Source: Leifsonia shinshuensis
GTDB taxonomy: Bacteria > Actinomycetota > Actinomycetes > Actinomycetales > Microbacteriaceae
NCBI RefSeq assembly: GCF_031456835.1
Contig: NZ_JAVDVK010000001.1
Coordinates: 868,001 to 932,000 of the forward strand
Direction of reading: 5' to 3'
Length of the DNA: 64,000 nt
Shown here: piece after piece, positions 42,030 to 51,143 of the stretch
Layout of the letters: every line of letters begins with the position of its first letter
Numbering within the stretch: the stretch's first letter is position 1
Notes under the pieces: model-generated
The model's database searches: none
What the model was told of the DNA's origin: nothing
The model's input: the letters and a program-made list of their open reading frames with translations, nothing else
Position numbers and translations under genes: made by a program

Positions 42030-44725
42030 TCTCCTCCTCCGTTCCTCAGCACGGCCGCCGCCGTATGGCGGCGTGCCGTCGCGAGGGCGACGAACGTCGC
42101 CAGGGTGGCGACGACGACGAAGCCGGCCAGCACAGCGGCGACGAGCTGCGGGTCCTGGACGACCGGCGGCTGGACGGGGCTGCCGGTGAAACCGCGCAGG
42201 TCCAGCGGTTCCAGGACGAGCGCGGGCAGCACCAGCCCGACGACCGCGCCGGCGAGGATGCCGACCACCAGCACGGGCCCCAGCTCCCAGGCGAGCACTC
42301 CGGCGGTCTGGCGCGAGCTGTACCCGATGGTCCGCAGGGTCGCGACGAGACGTACCCGCGCCGACGTGTTGATGACCAGGGTCAGCAGCAGCGCCGCCAC
42401 GCAGAGCAGGACCGTCAGCGCGATCGACAGCGCAGCCACCAGCTCCGTGCCCGCGACCAAGGGGGACGACCGCAGGGCGTCGCGTTCGGCGATCGCATCT
42501 CCGACCACCGCTCCCCTGCCGCCGATGCGGGAGAGCTCGGCGTGGACGCGCGCCGCATCCGCCCCCGGTGCGAGCTTCACGAGCACGGTCTGCGGGCGTC
42601 CCGAGATATCGCTCGACGCGGGCAGCGCCGTGGCGTCCAGGTAGACCCATTCCGCATCCCGCACGTACACGCCGGGGACGAAGTCGAGCTCCTTGACGCC
42701 GAGGTGCACGTTGGTGCCGCCGGTGACCACGAGCGCGCTGGTGATCGGGATCTGGCTGGACCAGCCGCCGAGCGCGGCGGCGGTGCGCCCGCGGATGCCG
42801 CCCGTCAGTGCGGTGGAGAGCCGCGCTTCCGGCGGAAGGTCGGCCTGCACCGCGTCGAGCTTCCTCGGGTCCACGAGGTACCCGGAGACGTCGGAAGACA
42901 CTCCCCCCGCGGTCAGGCGCAGCCCGCCGGCCCACTCCACCGTCGCCGTGCGCTGCACGCCCGGGAGGTCGCCGACCGCGTCGAGCTGCCGCTGACTGAG
43001 GGTGGATGCGGCAGTGAGCGACAGGTCGGCGCCCACCCGGATCCGCGCACCCTCCCCCACTCCGGCTGTCGCCGTCGCCAGCATGCTCACCGAGAAGAGC
43101 GCGATGCTCACTCCGGCGACGAGCGTGAACACCGGCCAGAGAAGTCCTGACCGCGACCGGCGTGCCGTCGAGGCGCCGAGGAACGCCACCGGGCCGCGAC
43201 CGCGCCGGAAGCCGGCCGCGATCCACCCGATCGGGTACCGGGTCAGCCGGACCACCACCACGCAGGCGGCAAGCGCCACGAGGACCGGGGTGGCCGCGGT
43301 GAGCGGGTCGACCTCGAGGCCCGCGGCCGGCGAGGCGAGACCGCGCCGGGTGAGCAGCACGACGCTCAGGGCGGCCAAGCCGATGACCACAGTCTCGGCG
43401 ACCCACGTCCAGCGACCCCGACCGCGCTCTCCTGCCATGGGAGACAGCGGCCCGGCCGCCACCACCAGAGCGATCGAGGGCAGGACGGCGCAGAACACGG
43501 CAAGGGCGACCGGCAGCGCAAAGGGAACACCGCCTGGCGTCAGAGCCACGGCGGCCAGGAGTCCGAGCGCCGCGGCGGGGACGGCGACGAGCAGCCCCTG
43601 CACCCCGAGCTCGGTGCGGAGACGGACCGGGGATGCGCCGCGCGCGGACATCAGCGCGAGTGCGGGCCGACGCCGGTCCAGCACAAGGCGGGCGCCCTGC
43701 GCGAGAACGGTCAACGCGACCACGAGAGGGCCGCTGATGAGGATCGCGAACAAGGTCTGCGCGGGCTGTGCGCGGGCCACGAACTCGTCGAGCGGCCCCT
43801 GCACCGCCGTGGCGATGGCGAGCGGAACGGTCGCGTCGCCCGCCGTCACCGACAGCGGTGTGGCCAGGAAACCCCCCAGAGCGCTCCGCACGGCCGGAAG
43901 CGCTTCGGCGGTGAACCGCTGCGGCTCCACGGGGAACCAGACCGACGCGAAGGTCGCGCCGAGGCGCGGCGCGAGCACCGACCAGGTTCCGGGATCGACC
44001 CACGCGACCCCTCCGAACTCCTTGCCGGAGTCGCCGCCATCGACGAAGTGACCGCGAGACCGGCTGACGTCGAGATCCCAGAAGTCGGCCTTGGGATCGT
44101 CGGGTGCGACCGTTCCGCTCAGACGGAACGAGAGGTCCTGCCCGGGCCCCGCCGAGGACCGCCGGACCTCGCCGACGTGCCAGTCGAGCAAGCGCGCGGC
44201 ATCCACCGTCAGCACCACCGGGATGGGTGCTCCCGTCGTTCCCCCGGCAGACATGGGCCAGCTGCCCTCGACGAGGTGCGCGGTCTTCCGCAGGTCACGG
44301 TAGGCCTCGACGGTGACCGTGTAGCGGCTGTTGCTCTCCGCGCCCACCGGAGCCGAGGTCGGGAGCTCGTCGCTCCGCGCCGCGCTGTCGCCCGGTGCCG
44401 TCGCGGCGCGAAGAGTCGGTGCCATCCGGTCACGCACCTTCTCTGCGATCCCCGGCAGCGCGTCCCACAGCCGGGCCGGGTCGACGGCAGGCCCGTTCGA
44501 CACCACCCCGGTGCGGATCGCCGTGGTGAGGTCGCGGCCGCCTGCTCCCGCCTGCTGGAGCTCGTGACGGAGTTCCCCACCGAGGATCTCGCTGCTCACG
44601 CGCGGCCAGGCGGCCAGGGCGGTCGCGGTCACCAGAGTGACGACGCCGAGCAGGGCGAGGCCGCCGCCGAAGGCCCGGAGCGAGCGCAGGAACAGCCGGA
44701 GGTCCGAGAGGGAACGCGCGCTCAC
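42026..44725 (-). CDS. FtsX-like ABC permease, second permease
   Basis: An 899-residue membrane protein from GTG 44725 (overlapping the previous stop, GTGA). It has an N-terminal membrane segment followed by a large extracellular domain (about 50-330), a hydrophobic core with several segments (about 340-590), a second extracellular domain and a final group of membrane helices (about 760-890). The FtsX core features LVINTSARVRLVATLRTIGYSSRQTAGVLAWE and final ATARRHTAAAVLRNG are clear. It would pair with the adjacent ATPases to move or extract substrates from the membrane. Confidence 0.88.
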   Translation of the reverse strand: MSARSLSDLRLFLRSLRAFGGGLALLGVVTLVTATALAAWPRVSSEILGGELRHELQQAGAGGRDLTTAIRTGVVSNGPAVDPARLWDALPGIAEKVRDRMAPTLRAATAPGDSAARSDELPTSAPVGAESNSRYTVTVEAYRDLRKTAHLVEGSWPMSAGGTTGAPIPVVLTVDAARLLDWHVGEVRRSSAGPGQDLSFRLSGTVAPDDPKADFWDLDVSRSRGHFVDGGDSGKEFGGVAWVDPGTWSVLAPRLGATFASVWFPVEPQRFTAEALPAVRSALGGFLATPLSVTAGDATVPLAIATAVQGPLDEFVARAQPAQTLFAILISGPLVVALTVLAQGARLVLDRRRPALALMSARGASPVRLRTELGVQGLLVAVPAAALGLLAAVALTPGGVPFALPVALAVFCAVLPSIALVVAAGPLSPMAGERGRGRWTWVAETVVIGLAALSVVLLTRRGLASPAAGLEVDPLTAATPVLVALAACVVVVRLTRYPIGWIAAGFRRGRGPVAFLGASTARRSRSGLLWPVFTLVAGVSIALFSVSMLATATAGVGEGARIRVGADLSLTAASTLSQRQLDAVGDLPGVQRTATVEWAGGLRLTAGGVSSDVSGYLVDPRKLDAVQADLPPEARLSTALTGGIRGRTAAALGGWSSQIPITSALVVTGGTNVHLGVKELDFVPGVYVRDAEWVYLDATALPASSDISGRPQTVLVKLAPGADAARVHAELSRIGGRGAVVGDAIAERDALRSSPLVAGTELVAALSIALTVLLCVAALLLTLVINTSARVRLVATLRTIGYSSRQTAGVLAWELGPVLVVGILAGAVVGLVLPALVLEPLDLRGFTGSPVQPPVVQDPQLVAAVLAGFVVVATLATFVALATARRHTAAAVLRNGGGE

Positions 44726-47700
44726 CGTGTCTCCTCCCGGTAGGCCGTGTCGTGAGCTTGACGCCGCACAGACCGCCCGTACGCCCAGACGGCGACGGCG
44801 AGGGCGGCGACCAGCGCGAGGACGCCGATCCCCATGCCGAGCGGATCCACCCGGCCCTGCACGGACAGCGTCGACGGCGCCGTCACGACCGAGAGCCGCG
44901 CGAGCGTGTTGCCGACGAGCAGCACGACGACCACGCCGCCGGCCAGGCCGAACAAAGCTGCTGCCGCGGAGACGCCGATCACCTCGGCCCGTCGCGTCCA
45001 CGCCTGCTGCTTCGCCGACAGGCCGACCGCACGCAGCACGACGACCTCGCCACGGCGGCGGCGCAGCGCCGAGGAGATCGAGGCGGCCACCGCGGCGACG
45101 GCCAGCAGCGCGCAGCCGGCCGCGCCCAGCCAGGTGCTCAGCACGGCGCCGCTGAGGAAGCGCGACACGAAACCGCCCTCGGCGGTGGTGACGACCGCGT
45201 CGCGTCCGACGACGCCCGCGACGGCGCGCTCCACCGCTGCCGGGTCGTCTCCGGTGGCCCAGATCGAGGTCGCGCGCGATACCGACGGCGTCGTGCGGAG
45301 CAGCTGCGCGGTCACCGCGGAGTAGTCGGCGAGGACGGCGCGCTCCGCGGTCGTCCCGGGCAGCGCCGGGACGATGCGCGCCACGGTCGCGGTCAGTCCC
45401 CCGACCGAGCTGTTCACGTCGATCTGCTGCCCCACCCGAAGGGAGTCGTCGGCGGCGAGAGCCGTCGTGACGGCGACGCGCAGCGTCGGCTCGGCGTCCG
45501 GCACGAAACGCGCGGTCGCCTTTCCGTCCAGCAGTGCGGCGGTTGCGCGCCCGGCCCCCGCAGCACGGAACGGCGTGTCGGAGTCGAACGCGGCTCGCCC
45601 AAGCGACCAGTCTCCCGCGGGCTTCGAGGCGACGGGCAGTCCTGTCACCGCGACCGTCACGTCGGTCGCGCCGGCGGCCTCGGCTGTGACGTCGACGGCG
45701 ACGAGACGTCGGCCGACATCCTTGGGCAGAGCGATGAGCACGTCACCGGATGTCGCCGGTCGCGCGATGATCGGGACGGCCTCACCGGCGCTCGTCGCCA
45801 TCCACACCGTCACCTCCGTCGGCGCCGCGACGCCGGCTGCCGCGGTGTCCCCCGAGACGGCCGTCACCCGCAACGCCACCGACGTCGTATCGGCCGGAAG
45901 ATCGGCACCGGGCAGTCCCGCCCCGCCGGCGAGGGATGCGGCAAGGCCACCGGTGTCGAGCAGGTATCCGCCCACGGGAACCAGCGCAGGAAGGCGGCTG
46001 GTGTCCGTGACGACCAGGGAGGCGTCCGTGTCGCCGATGGTGGCGTCGTCGACGATGGCGGGCGCCGCGGTGATGCCGGTCTCCCGGATGCGATCCGCGC
46101 CCGACAGATCGCCGCCGTCGTTGGGGCTGCCGCCGACGCCGAGGTCGGCCCGCACCTCTCCCCCGGTCGTGAGCAGGGTGGAGTCGCGCAGAAAGCCCGA
46201 GAAAGTGCCCGCGTATCCCGCCGCGAACGTCAGCACACCCACCGTGAGGACGATGAGGGCGACCGGGCCGGAGAACAGCGCGATCCCGCGGCCCACCTGG
46301 CGGGCGGGGAGCACCCCCGCGACGCCGCGTCCACGGCCGGCGAGCCGTTCGACGGCTCCCGCGGCCGGACCGAAGAGCGACAGCCCGAGCAGCGCGATCG
46401 CGCAGAGAACCGCCGCCGGGGCAACGACACCGGCCGGATCGATCCCGCCCCCGCCTCCCGAGGCGGTCGAGGAGCTGAACACCACGAACCGCCACAGAGC
46501 CACCGCCGCGGCGACGAGCGCCAGCACCGCGAGACCCGCTGAGACGGCCGTCCGGCCGCGACCCGCCTCGACGGCCCCCGGAGCGTCGGTGAGGGAACGC
46601 GCCGACAGCACGGCCGTCAGTGTGGCGGTGGCCACCGCGGCGGCGAGTGCGGCGAGCGGCGGGAGCAGCACATCCATCGCTCCGGGAAGACCGGCGGTGG
46701 GGCCGCCGGTGAGCGACCAGAGGACGAGCTGCGCGGCAGCGGTGCCGACGATCACCGCGACCAGAGCGACCGCGCCGGACTCCAATGCCGCAGCGCGGGC
46801 GAGCCGCGGAAGCGTCACCCCGCGCGATCGGAGCAGGCGGGTCTCGACCAGGCGCGCGTCGGCGAGCAAGCGGCCGAGCAGGGCGAGCGCGATCACCGCG
46901 CACACCGCGAGCACGCTCAGCGGGATGGGGATGACGGCGCGCAGTGCGACGACCGAACGCTCCATCGCCGTCGTCGTCGCGAGCGCCTGACCGCTCGACG
47001 AGAACGGGCTGGCGGCCGCGGTCGGGTCCTCGCTCAGAGCGTCCGCGACGCCGGCGAGACCGTTGTGGAGCCGCGGGAGCTGCGCCGCGGTGATGCGGGC
47101 CGGGTCCGGGGTCAGCACCCACTGCACCGAGGTGCCGTCGCCTGCTTCGTTCGCCACGGCATTCGAGACGATCGCTCGACCGTCGGTCCCCGCGGCGCCG
47201 CTCGCGAGTCCGAGCCACGCTGGCGACGCCGGGGCGACCGGACGCCAGATGCCCACCACCGTGACGGTGACAGGGCCGTCCGGCTCGGAGAGGACGACCG
47301 TGTCTCCCAGAGCGAGGCGGTGCCTACGTGCGAAGCCGGCGTCGAGCGCCGTCTCACCCGCGGCCGGGGTCGAGGTGGATTCGGGCCAGCGTCCCGAGGT
47401 CAGCCGCACCCGCTCATGCAGCGCATCCGTCGCCACCAGGAGCGTCGAGCTGCCGCCGCCGGCCACGGGGACGGTCGGCACGAACCTGGTCTGCGCGATC
47501 TGCAGAGGCACACCGCGGAACTGCCGCGCCACCACGGACCGGACCGCCGCATCCTGAACCCGCGGGTCGGAGCCCTGCGACGCCTGCAGCGCGAGCGACG
47601 TCGCCGCTGCCGGCTCGTTCTCCAGCGTGGCCCGCACCGCGGTATCGGGAGAGCGAAGCGCCAATCCGGTCATCACGGATGCGAGGAACGCGATCACCAC

Positions 47701-47799
47701 GACCACGAGCCCGGTGGACACGAGCGTCCCGCGCTGCGCCTGGCTCCGCAGCAGCCAGAACGGGCGGACTCGACCGAGCCGCCCGTCGTCTGCACGCAT
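44722..47799 (-). CDS. FtsX-like ABC permease, first permease
   Basis: A 1025-residue membrane protein, first gene of the operon: start RPFWLLRSQAQRGTLVSTGLVVVVIAFLASV, a large extracellular domain (about 50-260), a block of membrane segments (about 290-520) and a repeat of this plan, ending with LRRRRGEVVVLRAVGLSAKQQAWTRRAEVIG and a final TM/cytoplasmic tail. The plan (FtsX core duplicated, large exodomains) is shared with the next gene. No signal-peptide cleavage site was seen. Confidence 0.88.
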   Translation of the reverse strand: MRADDGRLGRVRPFWLLRSQAQRGTLVSTGLVVVVIAFLASVMTGLALRSPDTAVRATLENEPAAATSLALQASQGSDPRVQDAAVRSVVARQFRGVPLQIAQTRFVPTVPVAGGGSSTLLVATDALHERVRLTSGRWPESTSTPAAGETALDAGFARRHRLALGDTVVLSEPDGPVTVTVVGIWRPVAPASPAWLGLASGAAGTDGRAIVSNAVANEAGDGTSVQWVLTPDPARITAAQLPRLHNGLAGVADALSEDPTAAASPFSSSGQALATTTAMERSVVALRAVIPIPLSVLAVCAVIALALLGRLLADARLVETRLLRSRGVTLPRLARAAALESGAVALVAVIVGTAAAQLVLWSLTGGPTAGLPGAMDVLLPPLAALAAAVATATLTAVLSARSLTDAPGAVEAGRGRTAVSAGLAVLALVAAAVALWRFVVFSSSTASGGGGGIDPAGVVAPAAVLCAIALLGLSLFGPAAGAVERLAGRGRGVAGVLPARQVGRGIALFSGPVALIVLTVGVLTFAAGYAGTFSGFLRDSTLLTTGGEVRADLGVGGSPNDGGDLSGADRIRETGITAAPAIVDDATIGDTDASLVVTDTSRLPALVPVGGYLLDTGGLAASLAGGAGLPGADLPADTTSVALRVTAVSGDTAAAGVAAPTEVTVWMATSAGEAVPIIARPATSGDVLIALPKDVGRRLVAVDVTAEAAGATDVTVAVTGLPVASKPAGDWSLGRAAFDSDTPFRAAGAGRATAALLDGKATARFVPDAEPTLRVAVTTALAADDSLRVGQQIDVNSSVGGLTATVARIVPALPGTTAERAVLADYSAVTAQLLRTTPSVSRATSIWATGDDPAAVERAVAGVVGRDAVVTTAEGGFVSRFLSGAVLSTWLGAAGCALLAVAAVAASISSALRRRRGEVVVLRAVGLSAKQQAWTRRAEVIGVSAAAALFGLAGGVVVVLLVGNTLARLSVVTAPSTLSVQGRVDPLGMGIGVLALVAALAVAVWAYGRSVRRQAHDTAYREETR

Positions 47800-47910
47800 T
47801 TTCTAAACGTAGCGCGAGAGCACCCCGCGTCCCTGCACCGCGCACCGGCCCCGTCGTGTGTCCGGGGGCCGCGTCAGAAAGTCAGCGCGCGGGGCGGCAC
47901 CCGCCTTGGA

Positions 47911-48633
47911 TCACCGGCGCGCTGCCTCCGCCTCCCGGTACGCCGCGATTAGCGCCGGCGCGCCCTGCGTCCACGCCGGGCCGTGCCCCGGGATGACGAA
48001 GTCGACATCCAGCCCGGCCAGCTTCTCCAGCGACGCCGACGACCCCGCCTGGTCGTCCGTGAACGGCGCCGGCTGGGGGCCGGTCTCGCCGGTGAGAACG
48101 CTGCGGGTGGTCAGCTCGTCGCCCACGAACACCGCCCGGACGGCGGGCACGTGGATGGCCACACTGCCCGGCGAATGACCGGGCATCCCGATGATCTCGG
48201 GCGCTCCCGGCAGAGGGAGCACATCCCCGTCGTTCACCGCCACGACCTCCTTGACCGGCGGCATCTTCACGCCGCCCTTGCGGATCGAGTAGGCGAAGAA
48301 ACCGATCACCGGGCCGATCCGGCGCCGGTCCTTGGGCGGCGACGGGGGCTTCTCCCCCATGGCCCGCGCCGCGTCACCGGAGCCCACGTACACCGGGATG
48401 CCGAGCTCCGACCGCAGGCGCTCGGCGAAGCCGGTGTGGTCGCTGTCGCCGTGGGTGAGCACGATGCCCTTGATGTCGCTGAGCGGCCGCCCGAGTGCCG
48501 CCAGCTCCCGGGTCAGGTCGGCGTAGTGTCCCGGCAGGCCCGTGTCGATGAGGGTCATCCCCTCGTCGGTGACGATGAGGTGCACGGCGATGATGTCGTT
48601 GCCGATGCGGCGAAGTCCCGGTGCGAGTTCCAT
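47911..48633 (-). CDS. MBL-fold metallo-hydrolase
   Basis: A 240-residue protein with the H61-x-D-x-D65-H66 (THGDSDHTGF) metal motif variant, followed by GMPGHSPGS, VGDELT and PGHGPAW. It is the only gene between the ABC operon and the divergent TetR gene (48673), sharing a 39-base intergenic region with the latter, so the TetR protein is its likely repressor. Substrate unknown. Confidence 0.87.
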   Translation of the reverse strand: MELAPGLRRIGNDIIAVHLIVTDEGMTLIDTGLPGHYADLTRELAALGRPLSDIKGIVLTHGDSDHTGFAERLRSELGIPVYVGSGDAARAMGEKPPSPPKDRRRIGPVIGFFAYSIRKGGVKMPPVKEVVAVNDGDVLPLPGAPEIIGMPGHSPGSVAIHVPAVRAVFVGDELTTRSVLTGETGPQPAPFTDDQAGSSASLEKLAGLDVDFVIPGHGPAWTQGAPALIAAYREAEAARR

Positions 48634-48642
48634 GATGGCTAT

Positions 48643-48652
48643 GCTAGTTAGC
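48643..48652. promoter_or_regulatory. Possible TetR operator between divergent genes
   Basis: GCTA-GT-TAGC (gctagttagc) lies in the 39-base gap between the metallo-hydrolase and TetR genes, inside the GCTATG...GCTATG direct repeat. It is the only palindromic candidate there. Confidence 0.45.
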
Positions 48653-48672
48653 TATGAGCAGGAGATGCAAGC

Positions 48673-49227
48673 ATGCCGACCCCCGATAAGACCTCCCGCG
48701 ATGCGATCGTCGCCGCAGGGCGCGAGCTCCTCGAGACCGGCGGCCTCGACGGCCTGACCATGCAGGCGGTCGCCGAGCGTGTGGGAGTGCGGGCGCCATC
48801 CCTCTACAAGAGGGTGCGCGACCGTCGTGAGCTTCTGGCGCTCGTCGTCGCCGCGACCCTGGACGACCTGACCGCGCGCCTCGAAGACACGCGTGGCGAG
48901 CCGGACCCGGCACGTCGGCTCGCGGCGCAGGCGGATGCGCTCCGCGATTTCGCGCACGAGCGTCCGGCCGGCTTCGGACTGGTCTTCGCCGTGCACAGCG
49001 CACCCCGACCGGACCCGGACGCCGTCGCGCGCAGCGCCACTCCCCTGCTCGACGCCGTCACCGAGCTGGCCGGTCCGGATCACGCCCTGGACGCGGCCCG
49101 CCTGCTCACCGCGTGGGCCAACGGGTTCATCACCATGGAACTCGGCGGGCTGTTCGGCCTCGGCGGCGACGTCGACGAGGCCTGGCGTTGGGGCCTCGAA
49201 CGCATCATCTCCGCCGTCACCCGCTGA
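48673..49227 (+). CDS. TetR family regulator (WHG-domain type)
   Basis: A 184-residue TetR protein: SRDAIVAAGRELLETGGLDGLTMQAVAERVGVRAPSLYKRVRDR as the helix-turn-helix and a C-terminal domain ending LLTAWANGFITMELGGLFGLGGDVDEAWRWGLE. The LFGLGGDVDEAW stretch is typical of the WHG-containing C-terminal domain. Divergent from the metallo-hydrolase gene. Confidence 0.9.
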   Translation: MPTPDKTSRDAIVAAGRELLETGGLDGLTMQAVAERVGVRAPSLYKRVRDRRELLALVVAATLDDLTARLEDTRGEPDPARRLAAQADALRDFAHERPAGFGLVFAVHSAPRPDPDAVARSATPLLDAVTELAGPDHALDAARLLTAWANGFITMELGGLFGLGGDVDEAWRWGLERIISAVTR

Positions 49228-49228
49228 C

Positions 49229-49717
49229 TCAGCGGCGTGCAGGCGGCGCCTCGGGATGGACGACGTAGACATGGAGCAACCGCCCCTCGGCGGCGAATCC
49301 GTGCCGCTCGTAGACGGGCACCGCACGCGGACTGGAGTGCACGGTCACGCGCTCCAAACCGAGCTCGCGGGCCCTCTCGACGACCGCGTCGATCAGCCGT
49401 CCGCCGACGCCGGCGTTGCGCAGCTCCGGCACGACGTACGCGCATTGCAGGTCGCCCGACGACCGGTCGAACGCCCGCGCGCTCGGCACCCGGTCGACGC
49501 GAGCCAGCCACATCATCCCGACCACCGCGCCATCCGCCACGGCCACCAGGCACTCGTGGCGGTCACGGTGCTGTGCCGCCCACTCCGCGAAACGCGCGGC
49601 GAACTCCTCCCGCGAGTCGAGCGCTTCTCCCCCGAACTCGGTGACCGAATCCCATCGCAGACCGCCGACGGCCTCCCACTCGTCCGGGTTCGCCGCCCGG
49701 ATCTCGATCTCTCCCAT
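49229..49717 (-). CDS. GNAT family N-acetyltransferase
   Basis: A 162-residue GNAT protein with AYVVPELRNAGVGGRLIDAVVERARELG (acetyl-CoA loop R-N-A-G-V-G) and the C-terminal VPVYERHGFAAEGRLL. Convergent with the TetR gene: their stop codons are one base apart. Substrate unknown. Confidence 0.87.
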   Translation of the reverse strand: MGEIEIRAANPDEWEAVGGLRWDSVTEFGGEALDSREEFAARFAEWAAQHRDRHECLVAVADGAVVGMMWLARVDRVPSARAFDRSSGDLQCAYVVPELRNAGVGGRLIDAVVERARELGLERVTVHSSPRAVPVYERHGFAAEGRLLHVYVVHPEAPPARR

Positions 49718-49761
49718 GCCGCCACCCTACGAGGGCACCGCCACCGCACCCGGGAAACGAG

Positions 49762-49792
49762 GACGGGGCCAGCCGCGGAGGCCGGCCCCGTC
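49762..49792. terminator. GC-rich terminator hairpin
   Basis: GACGGGGCC (49762-49770) pairs with GGCCCCGTC (49784-49792), with an inner GCC/GGC pair. It lies 11 bases after the stop of the surface-protein gene at 49803 and is the natural leftward terminator. Confidence 0.75.
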
Positions 49793-49802
49793 TGAAGGAA
49801 TA

Positions 49803-50170
49803 TCAGGCGTGGGTGGTTTTGCGCGTTCGGCGGATCAGTCGGTTTCCTCCGAAGCCGGCGACCAGGAGCGCACCAGCTGCAGCAAGACCGGGCCACACCG
49901 GCAGCGGGGCCACGTCGAAAGTCACCGGCGTACCGGTGAGAGCGCCGACGGTCTGCGTGATCGACAGGGGCGAAGAAGTGCCCCTCGGGACCGGCACCGA
50001 CCAGGCACCATCGACGCCGGCGATCTTGGTGCCCACCAGATCGCCGGCCGCATCCTTGACGGTCACGGCCGCACCCGGCTCCGCAGTACCCGTCAGCGGC
50101 ACGCTCCCCGAACCATCCGCCTGACCCGCACCCGACACGACCAGCGGCGCAACAGAACCGACCGGGATTA
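49803..50170. repeat. Near-identical 3' segment, copy 1
   Basis: About 95 percent identical by eye to 50776-51143. Both copies code for the same Ig-like domain and membrane anchor of adjacent surface proteins. Confidence 0.85.
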
Positions 50171-50714
50171 CCGCTGCAGCGCCGGCCGCAGTGGTGACAC
50201 CGGGCAGCGGCGAGTAAGTAGCGGAAGCGGTTCCGACGACGAGGCCCGTGGACACGACGGCGTAGGTGTCCGTCCACTGCGAGCCGTCGCGCTGGGCGGA
50301 AAACGACTTGAGAGCCGTGCGCGTGCGCGTCACTGTTCCGCCGTCGTTCGAGATGGCGCAGGTACCTTCGAGAGTGGAGGAGATCGTTCTGAAGCTGTCG
50401 CAAGCGGTCGTCGCGAACTTCAGGCCCTCAGGCAGCCTCAACACCCACGTCTCCGCGTCTCCCACGTCTACCGTGACGGACCCTGCCGGCGTCCCGTCAC
50501 CAGAGTTGAAGCTGAGTGTCCCGGCGGTGCCGATGACCGAGAAGTCTGTCGCCGGTGAATTCGGGGTGACCTGCAGGTTGGTAATGCCTGTGTTGTTGTG
50601 GCCGGTGGCTGCATTTGCCGCGCCAGCGATGCCAAAAGTGAGTCCCGCGGTTGCGAGCGCGAATGCGGCTGCAGCGATCAACGTGCGGCCGTTGCCGCGG
50701 TTCAAAGCGTTCAT
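49803..50714 (-). CDS. Surface-anchored protein with Ig-like domain (paralogue B)
   Basis: A 303-residue secreted protein: signal peptide (MNALNRGNGRTLIAAAAFAL, cleavage near AANAA), a Ser/Thr/Gly-rich beta domain (about 40-180), a bacterial Ig-like domain (SGSVPLTGTAEPGAAVTV, about 200-265), and a membrane segment with basic end (LAAAGALLVAGFGGNRLIRRTRK). There is no LPxTG motif. Signal peptide and C-terminal third are nearly identical to the neighbour at 50776, while the middle differs. Ribosome site AAAGGGA. Confidence 0.8.
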   Translation of the reverse strand: MNALNRGNGRTLIAAAAFALATAGLTFGIAGAANAATGHNNTGITNLQVTPNSPATDFSVIGTAGTLSFNSGDGTPAGSVTVDVGDAETWVLRLPEGLKFATTACDSFRTISSTLEGTCAISNDGGTVTRTRTALKSFSAQRDGSQWTDTYAVVSTGLVVGTASATYSPLPGVTTAAGAAAVIPVGSVAPLVVSGAGQADGSGSVPLTGTAEPGAAVTVKDAAGDLVGTKIAGVDGAWSVPVPRGTSSPLSITQTVGALTGTPVTFDVAPLPVWPGLAAAGALLVAGFGGNRLIRRTRKTTHA

Positions 50715-50740
50715 CAATTCATCCCTTTCAGGGGCTAGGG

Positions 50741-50765
50741 AATCGGTCACAAGTGATGACCGATT
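50741..50765. terminator. Hairpin between the paralogous surface genes
   Basis: AATCGGTCA (50741-50749) pairs with TGACCGATT (50757-50765) around a 7-base loop, 11 bases after the upstream gene's stop (leftward). No T-tract; partial terminator or mRNA stabiliser. Confidence 0.55.
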
Positions 50766-50775
50766 GAGGGGGGTG

Positions 50776-51143
50776 TCAGGCGTGGGTGGTGTTGCGCGTT
50801 CGGCGGATGAGTCTGCTTCCTCCGAAGCCGGCGACCAGGAGCGCACCAGCTGCCGCGAGACCGGGCCACACCGGCAGCGCGGCCACGTCGAAAGTCACCG
50901 GCGAACCGGTGAGAGCACCGACGGTCTGCGTGATCGACAAGGGCGAAGAAGTGCCGCTCGGGACCGGCACCGACCAGGCACCATCGACGCCGACGATCTT
51001 GGTGCCCACCAGATCGCCGGCCGCATCCTTGACGGTCACGGTCGCACCCGGCTCCGCAGTGCCCGTCAGCGGAACGCTCCCCGAACCATCCGCCTGACCC
51101 GCACCCGACACGACCAGCGGCGCAACGGAACCGACCGGGATCG
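50776..51143. repeat. Near-identical 3' segment, copy 2
   Basis: Matches 49803-50170 with roughly 19 differences in 370 bases by eye, mostly synonymous or single substitutions. Confidence 0.85.

Noticed and set aside
41130..44003. Open frame running upstream of the AbrB-tailed ATPase into the permease gene
   Set aside because: The upstream part lies antiphase inside the FtsX-type permease and reads as Arg/Gly-rich shadow; ATG 42029 with ATGA overlap is the natural start.
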